Shown here: positions 47,478 through 56,338 of the stretch, piece after piece
How positions within the stretch are numbered: the stretch's first letter is position 1
Layout: each line of letters opens with the position of its first letter
Origin: Bacteroidales bacterium
GTDB lineage: Bacteria > Bacteroidota > Bacteroidia > Bacteroidales > UBA932
Length of the DNA stretch: 64,000 bases
Reading direction: 5' to 3'
NCBI GenBank assembly: GCA_029009115.1
Contig: JAQXJU010000064.1
Span: forward strand, 1 to 64,000
Program-made: the position numbers and the translations under genes
The notes under the pieces: generated by a model
The model's input: only the letters and a program-made list of their open reading frames with translations
What the model was told of the DNA's origin: nothing
Databases searched by the model: none

Positions 47478-49133
47478 TTACTCCGGTTTGTAAGAGTCTT
47501 TCAGAGACACGGTTTTGTTGAAGACGGGGTGAGCGGGAGTGCTGTCTTTGTCTTTGATGTAGTAGCCGGTACGTTCGAACTGCACTGCTATGCCGCTCTC
47601 GTCGTCAAGAAGAGCTGGCTCGGCATAACCCTTTCCGAAGGTGAGCGACTCGGGATTCAGGAAATCCTTGTAGTCTTTATCCTCGGGTACCTGGCTCATA
47701 TCGGCAAGCGTGAACAGGCGGTCGTAGTTACGGAGTTCGAGTTCCTTGGCGTGAGCAATCGAGACCCAGTGAATGGTTCCCTTGACGGAGCGCCACTCTC
47801 CGGCTCCCGGGCGAGTCGAAGGGTCGTAACTGCACCTGAGTTCAAGCACATTGCCTTCGGCATCCTTGACAACCTCCTCACACTTGATGATATAGGTGTA
47901 TTTCAGGCGCACCTCTCCGTCGGGCTTGAGACGGAAGAACTTTTTGGGTGCATCCTCCATAAAGTCGGCACGGTCAATGTAAAGCTCGCGGCTGAAGGGC
48001 ACCTTGCGAGAGGCTCCTTCGGGCTCGGCTGGGTTCAGCGGACAGTCGAACCACTCCACCTGACCCTCGGGATAGTTGGTAATGATAATCTTGACCGGGT
48101 CCTGAACCACCATATAGCGGTTGGAGCGGGCATTCAGGTCCTGACGCACGCACCACTCCAGCAACTGGATATCCATCAGTTGGTCGCGCTTTGAAACTCC
48201 AATCTTGTCGCAGAACATCTTCAGGGCTTCGGCGGTATAGCCGCGACGTCTCACACCGCAGAGTGTCGGCATGCGAGGGTCATCCCAACCGGCAACTATC
48301 TCCTTCTGAACCAGTTCGAGGAGCTTGCGCTTGCTCATCAGGGTATAGGTGATATTCAGACGGGCAAACTCATACTGATGCGAAGGGTAGATGCCGAGTG
48401 TCTCGATGAACCAGTCGTACAGGGGCCTGTGGACATCGAACTCGAGTGTGCATATGGAGTGGGTGATGTGCTCTATGGAATCGCACTGCCCGTGTGTGAA
48501 GTCATACATCGGGTAGATGCACCATTTGTCGCCGGTACGGTGGTGATGCGCGTGCTTGATGCGGTACAACAGAGGGTCCCTGAACATCATATTCGGATGT
48601 GCCATATCAATCTTGGCACGGAGTACCTTTTCGCCGTCGGCGTACTTGCCGTCGCGCATCTCGCGGAAAAGCTTGAGGTTCTCCTCGACGCTGCGGTTGC
48701 GCCAGGGGCTTTCCTTGCCCGGAGTGTCAACTGTCCCGCGTCCCCTGGATATCTCTTCCTGAGTCTGGTCATCGACATAGGCAAGGCCCCTTTGAATCAG
48801 CTGTTCAGCCCATTCATAGAGCTGGTCGAAATAATCCGATGCATAGAGTTCCTTGTCCCACTGGAAGCCCATCCAGCTGATGTCCTCCTTGATGGAGTCA
48901 ACGTATTCGGTATCTTCCTTGGTTGGATTGGTGTCATCGTAACGGAGATTTGTCTTGCCCCCATATTTCTGGGCAAGTCCGAAATTGATGCACAGGCTCT
49001 TGGCATGTCCAAGATGAAGGTATCCGTTGGGTTCAGGGGGGAATCGGGTCAGAATGCTCTGTACTTTGCCCGATTTGAGGTCGTTTTCGATTATTTCCTC
49101 GAGGAAATTCAGCTTCTTAGGTGAGTCTTCCAT
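47478..49133 (-). CDS. glnS: glutaminyl-tRNA synthetase
   Basis: The product is 551 aa from the ATG at 49133; eight residues of the track start (49157) are dropped because TACATTTG lies upstream and an ATG in the usual position is available. Class I motifs are PPEPNGYLHLGHAKS and the KMSKR-equivalent LMSKRKLL. Specific GlnRS features (DDTNPTKEDTEYVDSI, the C-terminal beta-barrels) are present. The enzyme charges tRNA-Gln directly. Confidence 0.95.
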   Translation of the reverse strand: MEDSPKKLNFLEEIIENDLKSGKVQSILTRFPPEPNGYLHLGHAKSLCINFGLAQKYGGKTNLRYDDTNPTKEDTEYVDSIKEDISWMGFQWDKELYASDYFDQLYEWAEQLIQRGLAYVDDQTQEEISRGRGTVDTPGKESPWRNRSVEENLKLFREMRDGKYADGEKVLRAKIDMAHPNMMFRDPLLYRIKHAHHHRTGDKWCIYPMYDFTHGQCDSIEHITHSICTLEFDVHRPLYDWFIETLGIYPSHQYEFARLNITYTLMSKRKLLELVQKEIVAGWDDPRMPTLCGVRRRGYTAEALKMFCDKIGVSKRDQLMDIQLLEWCVRQDLNARSNRYMVVQDPVKIIITNYPEGQVEWFDCPLNPAEPEGASRKVPFSRELYIDRADFMEDAPKKFFRLKPDGEVRLKYTYIIKCEEVVKDAEGNVLELRCSYDPSTRPGAGEWRSVKGTIHWVSIAHAKELELRNYDRLFTLADMSQVPEDKDYKDFLNPESLTFGKGYAEPALLDDESGIAVQFERTGYYIKDKDSTPAHPVFNKTVSLKDSYKPE

Positions 49134-49154
49134 TTCTATACAATAAATGAAATA

Positions 49155-49162
49155 CAAATGTA
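49155..49162 (-). promoter_or_regulatory. -7 promoter element of glnS
   Basis: TACATTTG on the minus strand, 22 bp upstream of the ATG at 49133, faces the yicC promoter. Confidence 0.6.
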
Positions 49163-49174
49163 GTGCAAATTTTG

Positions 49175-49182
49175 TAAATTTG
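49175..49182 (+). promoter_or_regulatory. -7 promoter element of the yicC run
   Basis: TAAATTTG matches TAnnTTTG, 22 bp upstream of the ATG at 49204. Confidence 0.6.
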
Positions 49183-49203
49183 CGTCTAAACAGTCAATTA
49201 TAG

Positions 49204-50106
49204 ATGATCAGATCAATGACCGGCTACGGCAAGGCCGTAGCCCAGCTCGAAAACGGCAAGATTACCGTTGAAATCCGCACCCTCAACGGCAAGAATGCCG
49301 ACATCAACCTCAAGTCCCCGCTCCTGCCCAAAGACAAGGAGATAGAAATCAGACGCAAGATAGCCTCAGTACTTGTACGGGGCACCATCGACGTCTTCAT
49401 CAACTGGGAACCTGACACAAGCGACTGCTCGCATCCCATCAACAAAGACCTTGTCAGGACCTACTACGGCGAGCTCCTCGAGTTGAGGAAGACTCTTCCC
49501 GGATTCGCCCTCGGGTCCTTCAAAGAAACAGATCGGATGAACAACGAACTTCTTACCGCAGTCCTGCGGCTTCCGGATGTTATCGACAATTCCCGAAAGG
49601 AGATAATCACCCCCGAGAACTGGCCCCTGGTGGAAGGTGCCTTCGACAGGGCGCTCGAGGCTCTCTGCGAGTACCGCGCCGTCGAGGGGAAAGCCCTCTA
49701 CAGGGATGTAACTTCGCGGATTGCCAGAATTCTGGACCTTGAAGATGAGGTCGAAGGATTTGAAGCAGAAAGGATTGCCGCTGTCCGCGAGAGAATCTCC
49801 AAGGCACTTGAAGATCTTAGTCAGAAGCCCGATGCCAGCCGCTTTGAACAGGAGATGATCTTCTACCTCGAGAAACTTGACATAAACGAGGAGAAGGTAC
49901 GCCTGCGCCAGCACTGCAAGTACTTTCTCGACACCATCGACTCCGAGCCCGAACCCGGACGCAAACTGGGATTCATCATTCAGGAAATGGGACGCGAGAT
50001 CAACACCACAGGTTCCAAGGCCAATCACGCCGGAATCCAGAAGACCGTAGTCCGTATGAAAGACGAACTGGAGAAGATTCGAGAGCAAAGTATGAACATT
50101 CTGTAA
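49204..50106 (+). CDS. yicC: YicC/YloC family endoribonuclease
   Basis: The product is 300 aa. It begins with the family signature MIRSMTGYGKA and continues with VEIRTLNGKNADINLKSP; the C-terminal block includes EEKVRLRQHCKYF, GRKLGFIIQEMGREINTTGSKA (in parts). YicC proteins are RNA endonucleases or RNA-degradation adaptors. It begins a five-gene plus-strand run, 11 bp ahead of the nitroreductase. Confidence 0.92.
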   Translation: MIRSMTGYGKAVAQLENGKITVEIRTLNGKNADINLKSPLLPKDKEIEIRRKIASVLVRGTIDVFINWEPDTSDCSHPINKDLVRTYYGELLELRKTLPGFALGSFKETDRMNNELLTAVLRLPDVIDNSRKEIITPENWPLVEGAFDRALEALCEYRAVEGKALYRDVTSRIARILDLEDEVEGFEAERIAAVRERISKALEDLSQKPDASRFEQEMIFYLEKLDINEEKVRLRQHCKYFLDTIDSEPEPGRKLGFIIQEMGREINTTGSKANHAGIQKTVVRMKDELEKIREQSMNIL

Positions 50107-50117
50107 TCCAGCGCAAT

Positions 50118-50753
50118 ATGAAGAACAAGCAACTAACTGTCTTTCTTATGCTTACAACTGCCATTCTCAGCTCCTGCGCCGGACCTTCCCCCAGGGAAGA
50201 GAGTTCGGAAAACGCTGTCATCTCTGCCATAATGGAGAGGCGTTCCATACGCAAGTACCAGGACAAGGCCGTTCCCCGGGAACTGCTTCAGAAGGTTGCC
50301 GAATGCGGAGTACACGCTCCCAACGCTATGAATGCCCAGAAGTGGGAGGTCCGAATTGTGGACAGCCCCGAATACATAGACGGAGTGACCAAACTCTTCC
50401 AGGCAAAGTATCCGGAGGTAGCCGCCCGCAACACCTACTTCAAGAATGTCTTTCGCAATGCACCGGCCATCATCTGCGTTGCCGGGGATGGAGGACGGTT
50501 CAGCGATGTGAACTGCGGTCTCATGGGCGAGAATATGATGCTCGCCGCCCATTCACTCGGACTCGGCACCTGCTGCCTCGGCGGTCCCGTAGATTTCCTG
50601 ATGCATGAAGCCGATGCAAGGCCCTACCTCGATGCCCTGCAGTTCTCCGACGGATATACCCTCTGCTACATCCTTGCAATAGGCTACCCCGAAGAGAGCC
50701 CCGAAGCCAAGCCCCGGGACCTCAGCAAAATCCGTTTTGTGGATTTCAGATGA
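50118..50753 (+). CDS. nitroreductase-family lipoprotein
   Basis: The product is 211 aa. A signal peptide ends in lipobox ILSSCAG, so the mature protein would be a lipoprotein. The rest is a nitroreductase fold with the FMN-contacting RRSIRKYQ, a HAPNAMNAQKW segment and GENMMLAAHSLGLGTCCLGG (in parts). Flavin-dependent nitroreductases are normally cytoplasmic, so the export signal is unusual. Its stop overlaps the next start (ATGA). Confidence 0.85.
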   Translation: MKNKQLTVFLMLTTAILSSCAGPSPREESSENAVISAIMERRSIRKYQDKAVPRELLQKVAECGVHAPNAMNAQKWEVRIVDSPEYIDGVTKLFQAKYPEVAARNTYFKNVFRNAPAIICVAGDGGRFSDVNCGLMGENMMLAAHSLGLGTCCLGGPVDFLMHEADARPYLDALQFSDGYTLCYILAIGYPEESPEAKPRDLSKIRFVDFR

Positions 50754-51802
50754 GGCACTGGTATCAGCTGACGGCTATCACAATTCTGGCAGTTTGCGGC
50801 TGCTCAGGGAAGAATCTCCCGTCTTACTACAGGGATTATCTCAAGGAAACAGCTGCTCTGATACGGGATGTCCAGAAGAATGAAGCCGACGGGTTCTATT
50901 TCTGGACCGATGCGCATTACCCCGACAATGCCGGCAATGCTGTAAACATCTTCCGCTTCCTTCAGAAGCATTCTTCACCCAGAGTTATCTTCTTCGGAGG
51001 AGATGCTTCGGAGAATTCAGCCGAATTAGACGAATCGTTGTCTGATTTCTTGCAGGACATCCACCGCATCAAAGAATTCAGCGACATCATTCTGCTTAGG
51101 GGAAATCACGATTTCGTGAACTACACGGGAGATTTCAAGACCGAATGGGGGAAGAAAAAAGCCCTTCCGCAGGAAGAAGTGGCAAGTATCATACGGTCCG
51201 CTTCCAAGGGTTCAGTCGTAAGGGACTCTTGCGACAGACATTCCTGTTATGGCTATTTTGACAGGAATGGAATCAGATACATCCTTATTGACACCTCAGA
51301 CCATGTTGCAGACTCTACCGTTATTTATGGGATGTCCGACAATCAGATTGACTGGATTCTGTCCGAAGCTGTTCTGAAGGCTCCACAGGGGAGCGGCATA
51401 GTGCTGCTGTCTCATATTCCTCTTGCAGGCCAACTGTTCCAGGACTTCGTCCCTTCTCACGTCGAGATGAGAAGATGCCTGCTGGGTGCCGTCAGAGCTG
51501 AGGCCGTAGAGTTCGCAGGAAAAAACTATGATTTCGCCGGCAGGAAAGACCTGCACTTCCTTATGGTTCTCAGCGGTCACAGACACAGGGACTCAGGAGA
51601 CAATTCCGACGGGATATTACAGATATTGACCGGCAATGACTCACTTACCCCCAATCCTCGAATTGAAAGCCCCGCAGTTGGTGAGAGGGGAACTGTTCTG
51701 GAGCACTGCATCGATTACGTATCTGTCTCAGAAGACTTCTCTACGGTTTCTATTATCCGAATAGGCAGGGGGCAAAACAGGATATTCGATGTCAAAAAGT
51801 AG
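50750..51802 (+). CDS. metallophosphoesterase lipoprotein
   Basis: The product is 350 aa with a signal peptide ending in CGCSG (lipobox). The calcineurin-like metal motifs are all visible: DAH near residue 52, GGDAS, GNHD, SHIP and GHRHRD. It therefore probably hydrolyses a phosphomonoester or diester outside the cytoplasm. It overlaps its upstream neighbour by 4 bp and the fimbrillin-like gene by 14 bp. Confidence 0.87.
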   Translation: MRHWYQLTAITILAVCGCSGKNLPSYYRDYLKETAALIRDVQKNEADGFYFWTDAHYPDNAGNAVNIFRFLQKHSSPRVIFFGGDASENSAELDESLSDFLQDIHRIKEFSDIILLRGNHDFVNYTGDFKTEWGKKKALPQEEVASIIRSASKGSVVRDSCDRHSCYGYFDRNGIRYILIDTSDHVADSTVIYGMSDNQIDWILSEAVLKAPQGSGIVLLSHIPLAGQLFQDFVPSHVEMRRCLLGAVRAEAVEFAGKNYDFAGRKDLHFLMVLSGHRHRDSGDNSDGILQILTGNDSLTPNPRIESPAVGERGTVLEHCIDYVSVSEDFSTVSIIRIGRGQNRIFDVKK

Positions 51803-52622
51803 TTTCTTCGGATACTTCGGGCTGGCTGTTGTCTGCCTGTGCATATTCTCCGGATGTCAAAAGAACTGTCCGGGGCGGGAGTATGATACCCTTCGCGCAT
51901 TCCTTTCCGGTCCGACAAAAGCACATATTGACGGTGAACTTACCTTATGGGACAATGCCGACCTTGTCAGCATCTTCTACAAGTCTCCTGATAACGAGAA
52001 ATGGACAGTGTCCGAGATAAGCGGGAAAGGCGAGGCTGTTCTTGTAAGGCCACGCACCCTCAGGGTCATGTCAAGGGATTGCATTATGGCTATAGTCCCG
52101 TACGACGCCACAGCTTATTCAACTGAGAATCAATCTATCACAACTTCTATCAATACCGAGCAGATCTGGAATGAGGAAGGCAGTTCGCATTGCCTGCTGG
52201 CCGCCATCAGCCAGAGCGGGGATTTGCATTTCAGATATTGCAACTCATTCGTATCCCTACACTTGAAGGGTGACGCCACGATATCCTCAATCGAATTGAT
52301 TTCCAACGCCGAAGAGCCTCTGAGTGGCCCGCTGAGTCTATTCCTTCCCCTCGACGGCGATCCACAGGTAAGCTGCACCGGGCAAAGCAAGGTGCTTCTG
52401 AATTGCAACACATCCATTGATGAGGATGGAAAGTATTTCATTTTCAGCACAGCACCTTCGTATCTCCCAGATGGATTGACTTTCAGAATCAAACTGACCA
52501 ACGGTACGGTGCAGACAGTCAAAGTCACAACACCTGTGAATCTGCTATGCGGCCACATTCTACATTTCGAAGGAATATGCAAAACCGGTCAGTCCGACAT
52601 CACAATTCCTGACATCAACTGA
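51789..52622 (+). CDS. fimbrillin-like surface lipoprotein
   Basis: The product is 277 aa. A signal peptide ends in a lipobox (FSGCQ). The remaining pattern (an early WDNADLVSIF, a mid LHLKGDATISSIELISN with EEPLSGPLSL, and a late TFRIKLTNGTVQTVKV) resembles the fimbrillin/Mfa-like fold of Bacteroidales. It is similar in layout to the 56335-57669 product. It may be a surface subunit or glycan-binding protein. Confidence 0.6.
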   Translation: MSKSSFFGYFGLAVVCLCIFSGCQKNCPGREYDTLRAFLSGPTKAHIDGELTLWDNADLVSIFYKSPDNEKWTVSEISGKGEAVLVRPRTLRVMSRDCIMAIVPYDATAYSTENQSITTSINTEQIWNEEGSSHCLLAAISQSGDLHFRYCNSFVSLHLKGDATISSIELISNAEEPLSGPLSLFLPLDGDPQVSCTGQSKVLLNCNTSIDEDGKYFIFSTAPSYLPDGLTFRIKLTNGTVQTVKVTTPVNLLCGHILHFEGICKTGQSDITIPDIN

Positions 52623-52629
52623 AATCACG

Positions 52630-54300
52630 ATGAAACCATTATATAAGCATCTGTTCGCACTACTGTGCGTAGTATTCCTCTCCATTGTCTCCTGCACTCC
52701 GGAGAAGGATATTAGCGGGGAAGACGAACAGAACCTCGCGGCCATACTGCCTGGAATTATCGTAGATGAGTATTCAGATGAAGGGGATGAGATTGACCGT
52801 ATTCCCGATTTCAGCCGGACGGGATACCATTACAGCGACGACCCCATTCCCGACTATGACAAAGTGATAGTGACCCTGTACCCTACAGGAGATAAGACCG
52901 ACCGTTCGGACGAGATAAATGCAGCTATCAACAAGGCTGACGGAAAGACCAACTCGGTAGTTCTTCTAAAGGCCGGCGACTATTATGTCAGCAAACAAAT
53001 CAATATACGGCAAAGCCATGTTTGTCTCAGGGGCGAAGGTGGTGGGAAAGACGACTGGAAAACGCGAATTATCGCCTGCGGCAATGGAGAGATGGAAAAT
53101 TGCATCAACATAGGCAACAGGGTGATCAATCCGACAATAGACCAGAGCTCGGTTACAGCAATTGCAGAGGATTATGTTCCTGTAGGACGGCTGTGGCTGG
53201 AGATTGAGAATGTCAGCGGATTCAATGTACGGGACAGGATAGTAATCTTCAGGCCAGCAACCGCAGGATGGATTCACGACATCAGAATGGACAGGATTTC
53301 TGACGGTGAAAACTGGAATCCTGACGATATGGATATGTTCCACGAAAGGATTATCACATCAATTGTAGGCAACAGGATATATCTGGATGCCCCGGTTGTG
53401 ATGGCCATCGATTCCGCGTATGGTGGAGGTTGGATTGCGAAGATTCATCTTGACAGGGTAGTTGAATCCGGAGTTGAGGATGTATTTCTGGAAAGTACAT
53501 TCAATGGCGACCCTAGCGATGAGGACCATTGTCGCAACGGAATCAAGTTTACGGCAAGCGAGCATTGCTGGGCGAGGAGAATCAGCGGAAGGCATTTCAT
53601 ATTCAGTTTGGTAGGTCAGGGAAGTTCGAGCAAGAATATCACCATTGAAGACTGTCATTCATTTGAGCCCGTCAGTCTCATTACCGGAAGTAGGCGCTAT
53701 GCCTTCAATGCAGGACAGCGCTCCGCTCTGGGCCTTGTGATCAGATGCAGCGCAGACAATGACCGTCATTCCTTCACCACTACAGGAAAGGCACCAGGGC
53801 CACTGGCCTTCGTTCATTGCAAGGCAACGAACTGCCATTCCGAGACCAGCCCTCACTGTTTCTGGGCCACCGGAATCCTGTACGACTGCCTGATTCAGGA
53901 TTCAAGGCAGCTGTCTGTTCAGGATAACGATTTCTATGGAACAGGCGCATCTCACGGATGGCAGGCCTCGTGCGTTGTGATGTGGAATTGCGAGGCTCCA
54001 CTTCTGGTCTGCCAGAGTCCATGGACAGCAGAAGGACATCATCCGACAGGCAAGAACTATTGCATTGGATGCATAGGCACTAAGAAACTGTCCACCGTCA
54101 AGGTAAACGGTCAGTATCTCAATGACAGGCCTCAGGGAGAATGGTATCCGGACCCAGGCGCAGGTGCATCGAACACCGCGCACGTGACAAGCGGAACTTA
54201 TTTCGGTGCCAAGGCAATGGGGCTGTCTTTATATGAAGCCCAACTTGCCGCCAGAAAAGCAGAGGGAATCAGGGCGATTCCCGCAAACTGGTATCTCTGA
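52630..54300 (+). CDS. right-handed beta-helix lipoprotein, pectate-lyase-3-like
   Basis: The product is 556 aa. A lipobox (IVSCT) ends the signal peptide. An early DRSDEINAAINKA and LKAGDYYVSKQINI pattern matches the start of pectate-lyase-3-type beta-helices, and repeated short strands with N and G follow. A polysaccharide-degrading or -binding role fits the heparinase-like gene that converges on it 22 bp away. I cannot name the lyase family. Confidence 0.65.
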   Translation: MKPLYKHLFALLCVVFLSIVSCTPEKDISGEDEQNLAAILPGIIVDEYSDEGDEIDRIPDFSRTGYHYSDDPIPDYDKVIVTLYPTGDKTDRSDEINAAINKADGKTNSVVLLKAGDYYVSKQINIRQSHVCLRGEGGGKDDWKTRIIACGNGEMENCINIGNRVINPTIDQSSVTAIAEDYVPVGRLWLEIENVSGFNVRDRIVIFRPATAGWIHDIRMDRISDGENWNPDDMDMFHERIITSIVGNRIYLDAPVVMAIDSAYGGGWIAKIHLDRVVESGVEDVFLESTFNGDPSDEDHCRNGIKFTASEHCWARRISGRHFIFSLVGQGSSSKNITIEDCHSFEPVSLITGSRRYAFNAGQRSALGLVIRCSADNDRHSFTTTGKAPGPLAFVHCKATNCHSETSPHCFWATGILYDCLIQDSRQLSVQDNDFYGTGASHGWQASCVVMWNCEAPLLVCQSPWTAEGHHPTGKNYCIGCIGTKKLSTVKVNGQYLNDRPQGEWYPDPGAGASNTAHVTSGTYFGAKAMGLSLYEAQLAARKAEGIRAIPANWYL

Positions 54301-54322
54301 GCCAGGAATCCGAGAAGCAAGC

Positions 54323-56338
54323 TTAAAGAGAGAAAACAAAGGAATAACTGCCCTTCAATGGAGCCTGGGAACTGCTTCTCAGACGTATTGCATACAAGGA
54401 TTCTCCCCAGTGGCGGACCAATTGTTTGTCTTCAATCTTCATTGTCTCGATTTCGGGAGTCATTGTTTCGGGATACTTCATCTTCAGGACCTTTCCTCCA
54501 AGTTCAATTGCAAGCATCCCTTCCGCAACGGATTTAACCTTTCCGGGCGTGATGAAGTGTACCTCGTCGCCTGCGACTCTTCCATTGAGTTCATATTCAT
54601 CCAGCACCGTAAGTGAAGACCCCATACCTGAATCCTTGAGACTCAAGGTTCTTGTGTATGAGACGAGGGATGCCTCCTCGGGATATGCGGCGGCAAACTC
54701 ACTCTTCATAACGTAATTCTTCTTGACCACCTCGAATGACGAATATGACGCAGCATATTGTGAGCCATCCTTCTGAGCCACCCCATTCGGGGAAGGACAA
54801 TTGTGCCATTCGGATATCATAGTCCAGATTTTGTATCTGTTCTCTCCGAAAGTATCCTTTACATACGTACCGACGCCGGGGTCAACAAGGAAAGGTATCT
54901 TGTCCACATAGAGGACAAAACTGCCTACGTCATTGTGACCATGAGTCTCGCCGTTATTGCCGGCTTTTGCCCCTACGAACCATGAATCACGGGTGCGGAG
55001 AAAGGCCTGCTGGCTCACAGGATACCAGCTTGCATCAGGGACAGATGCCCTGAGCTCTTCCATAAGGACTTTAGGGTCGGCTCCTTCCTTTAGACGCTGG
55101 TTATACTTGTCTGCCTCACGACAGAATTCCTTGTAATGACGAACTATTTCCAACTGCCTGTAGCCTTCGTCGGAAAAAAGGGAAGGATAAGGGACAGACT
55201 TATAGGGCGCTTTGAACGACATATAAATTGCCATATTCTTCAACTCCCTGCTATCAAACAGATTACCCACCGTGTAAAGCATCATTGGATTCTCTCCTCC
55301 AGTTGCATTGCCGTCGGCGAAGTTTGCCCACATACTCTTTCCGGTATCGGAGTTAATACCGGCATAGACTCTGGACTTGTAAGCAGCCATTGCCTGAAAA
55401 TGCGGATTACTGCCTATCTTGAATGCTCCACGGGAAGCATCTGAAAGCAACTGGAGATATTCACAGAAACGTCCTATTGACTGTCCCCAATATGTTGCGC
55501 CCTCATCACAGGCTCCATCCTGTGGATAGGCCGCAAGATACTTGTCCACACTCTCAATCGAAGCCCTTACTGCGGCATCGAGTCTCTTTTGATCCTTTTC
55601 CATCAGAAGAATCGCGAGAAGACAGCCGTGATTGCACCAAGGATTCCAGTTGTTCAATCTGTCGCCAATAGAGCCCATCCACTTAAACTCATCGGTACCA
55701 TATCCCTGAAGTGCCGGATCGATAATGATTCGCTTCACTGCATCCTGGACGCTTTCGCTGATGCTCGGGTCGATTTTGTCAATCTCTTCGTGAAAGAAAT
55801 GCCATACGATAGGGATTGTTGCACCCAGACGGACATTACCGAGACCTATCTTCTCCATTTCGTAGCGAGGCAGCTGTCCATAGGTCTGATTTGAGTGAGA
55901 CCAGTGGTATGAGGTTCCGTAGAACCACAGGCCATCGGCGATATCCATAAGGAAACGCCCCTCGCCCTCGGCAAGTTCGCCCATCATCAGGTATATTATT
56001 GCCTCCCTGTTCTTCAGTTCTATCGTCCTCATCGCCTGCTTGTCGCCTGTGGTATTCAGGCTGACAAAGGTGGAGGCTGGAATATGCTGCCACTTGTATT
56101 TGAGATACTTCTCGGCTTTGTTGACAAATCTACGTTTCATTTCATCGTTGAGAAGACGGTCCCACGCCTGCCTGTCGGAATAAGCAGGAAAGGGGAACCA
56201 TTCTCCACCAACCTTGAAACTTTCAGCCACACCCTTGGTTTGATACAGCGCTGTCAGACTCTCAGGCGCGCCATCTTTGGCATAAAGCGCAGAGCAGGCC
56301 AGAATTGAGGCCAGAATTGTCAAAAGAATTCTTGTCAT
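54323..56338 (-). CDS. heparinase II/III-like polysaccharide lyase
   Basis: The product is 671 aa with a signal peptide. The alpha/alpha-barrel part includes NNWNPWCNHG near residue 230 and DEGATYWGQSIGRF; the beta-sandwich part includes ETHGHNDVGSFVLYVD and VDPGVGTYV, with a following EWHNCPSPNG. These fit heparinase II/III-like lyases that cleave uronic-acid glycans such as glycosaminoglycans or alginate. The substrate cannot be told. The gene overlaps the fimbrillin-like gene by 4 bp and belongs to the SusC/SusD locus. Confidence 0.82.
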   Translation of the reverse strand: MTRILLTILASILACSALYAKDGAPESLTALYQTKGVAESFKVGGEWFPFPAYSDRQAWDRLLNDEMKRRFVNKAEKYLKYKWQHIPASTFVSLNTTGDKQAMRTIELKNREAIIYLMMGELAEGEGRFLMDIADGLWFYGTSYHWSHSNQTYGQLPRYEMEKIGLGNVRLGATIPIVWHFFHEEIDKIDPSISESVQDAVKRIIIDPALQGYGTDEFKWMGSIGDRLNNWNPWCNHGCLLAILLMEKDQKRLDAAVRASIESVDKYLAAYPQDGACDEGATYWGQSIGRFCEYLQLLSDASRGAFKIGSNPHFQAMAAYKSRVYAGINSDTGKSMWANFADGNATGGENPMMLYTVGNLFDSRELKNMAIYMSFKAPYKSVPYPSLFSDEGYRQLEIVRHYKEFCREADKYNQRLKEGADPKVLMEELRASVPDASWYPVSQQAFLRTRDSWFVGAKAGNNGETHGHNDVGSFVLYVDKIPFLVDPGVGTYVKDTFGENRYKIWTMISEWHNCPSPNGVAQKDGSQYAASYSSFEVVKKNYVMKSEFAAAYPEEASLVSYTRTLSLKDSGMGSSLTVLDEYELNGRVAGDEVHFITPGKVKSVAEGMLAIELGGKVLKMKYPETMTPEIETMKIEDKQLVRHWGESLYAIRLRSSSQAPLKGSYSFVFSL

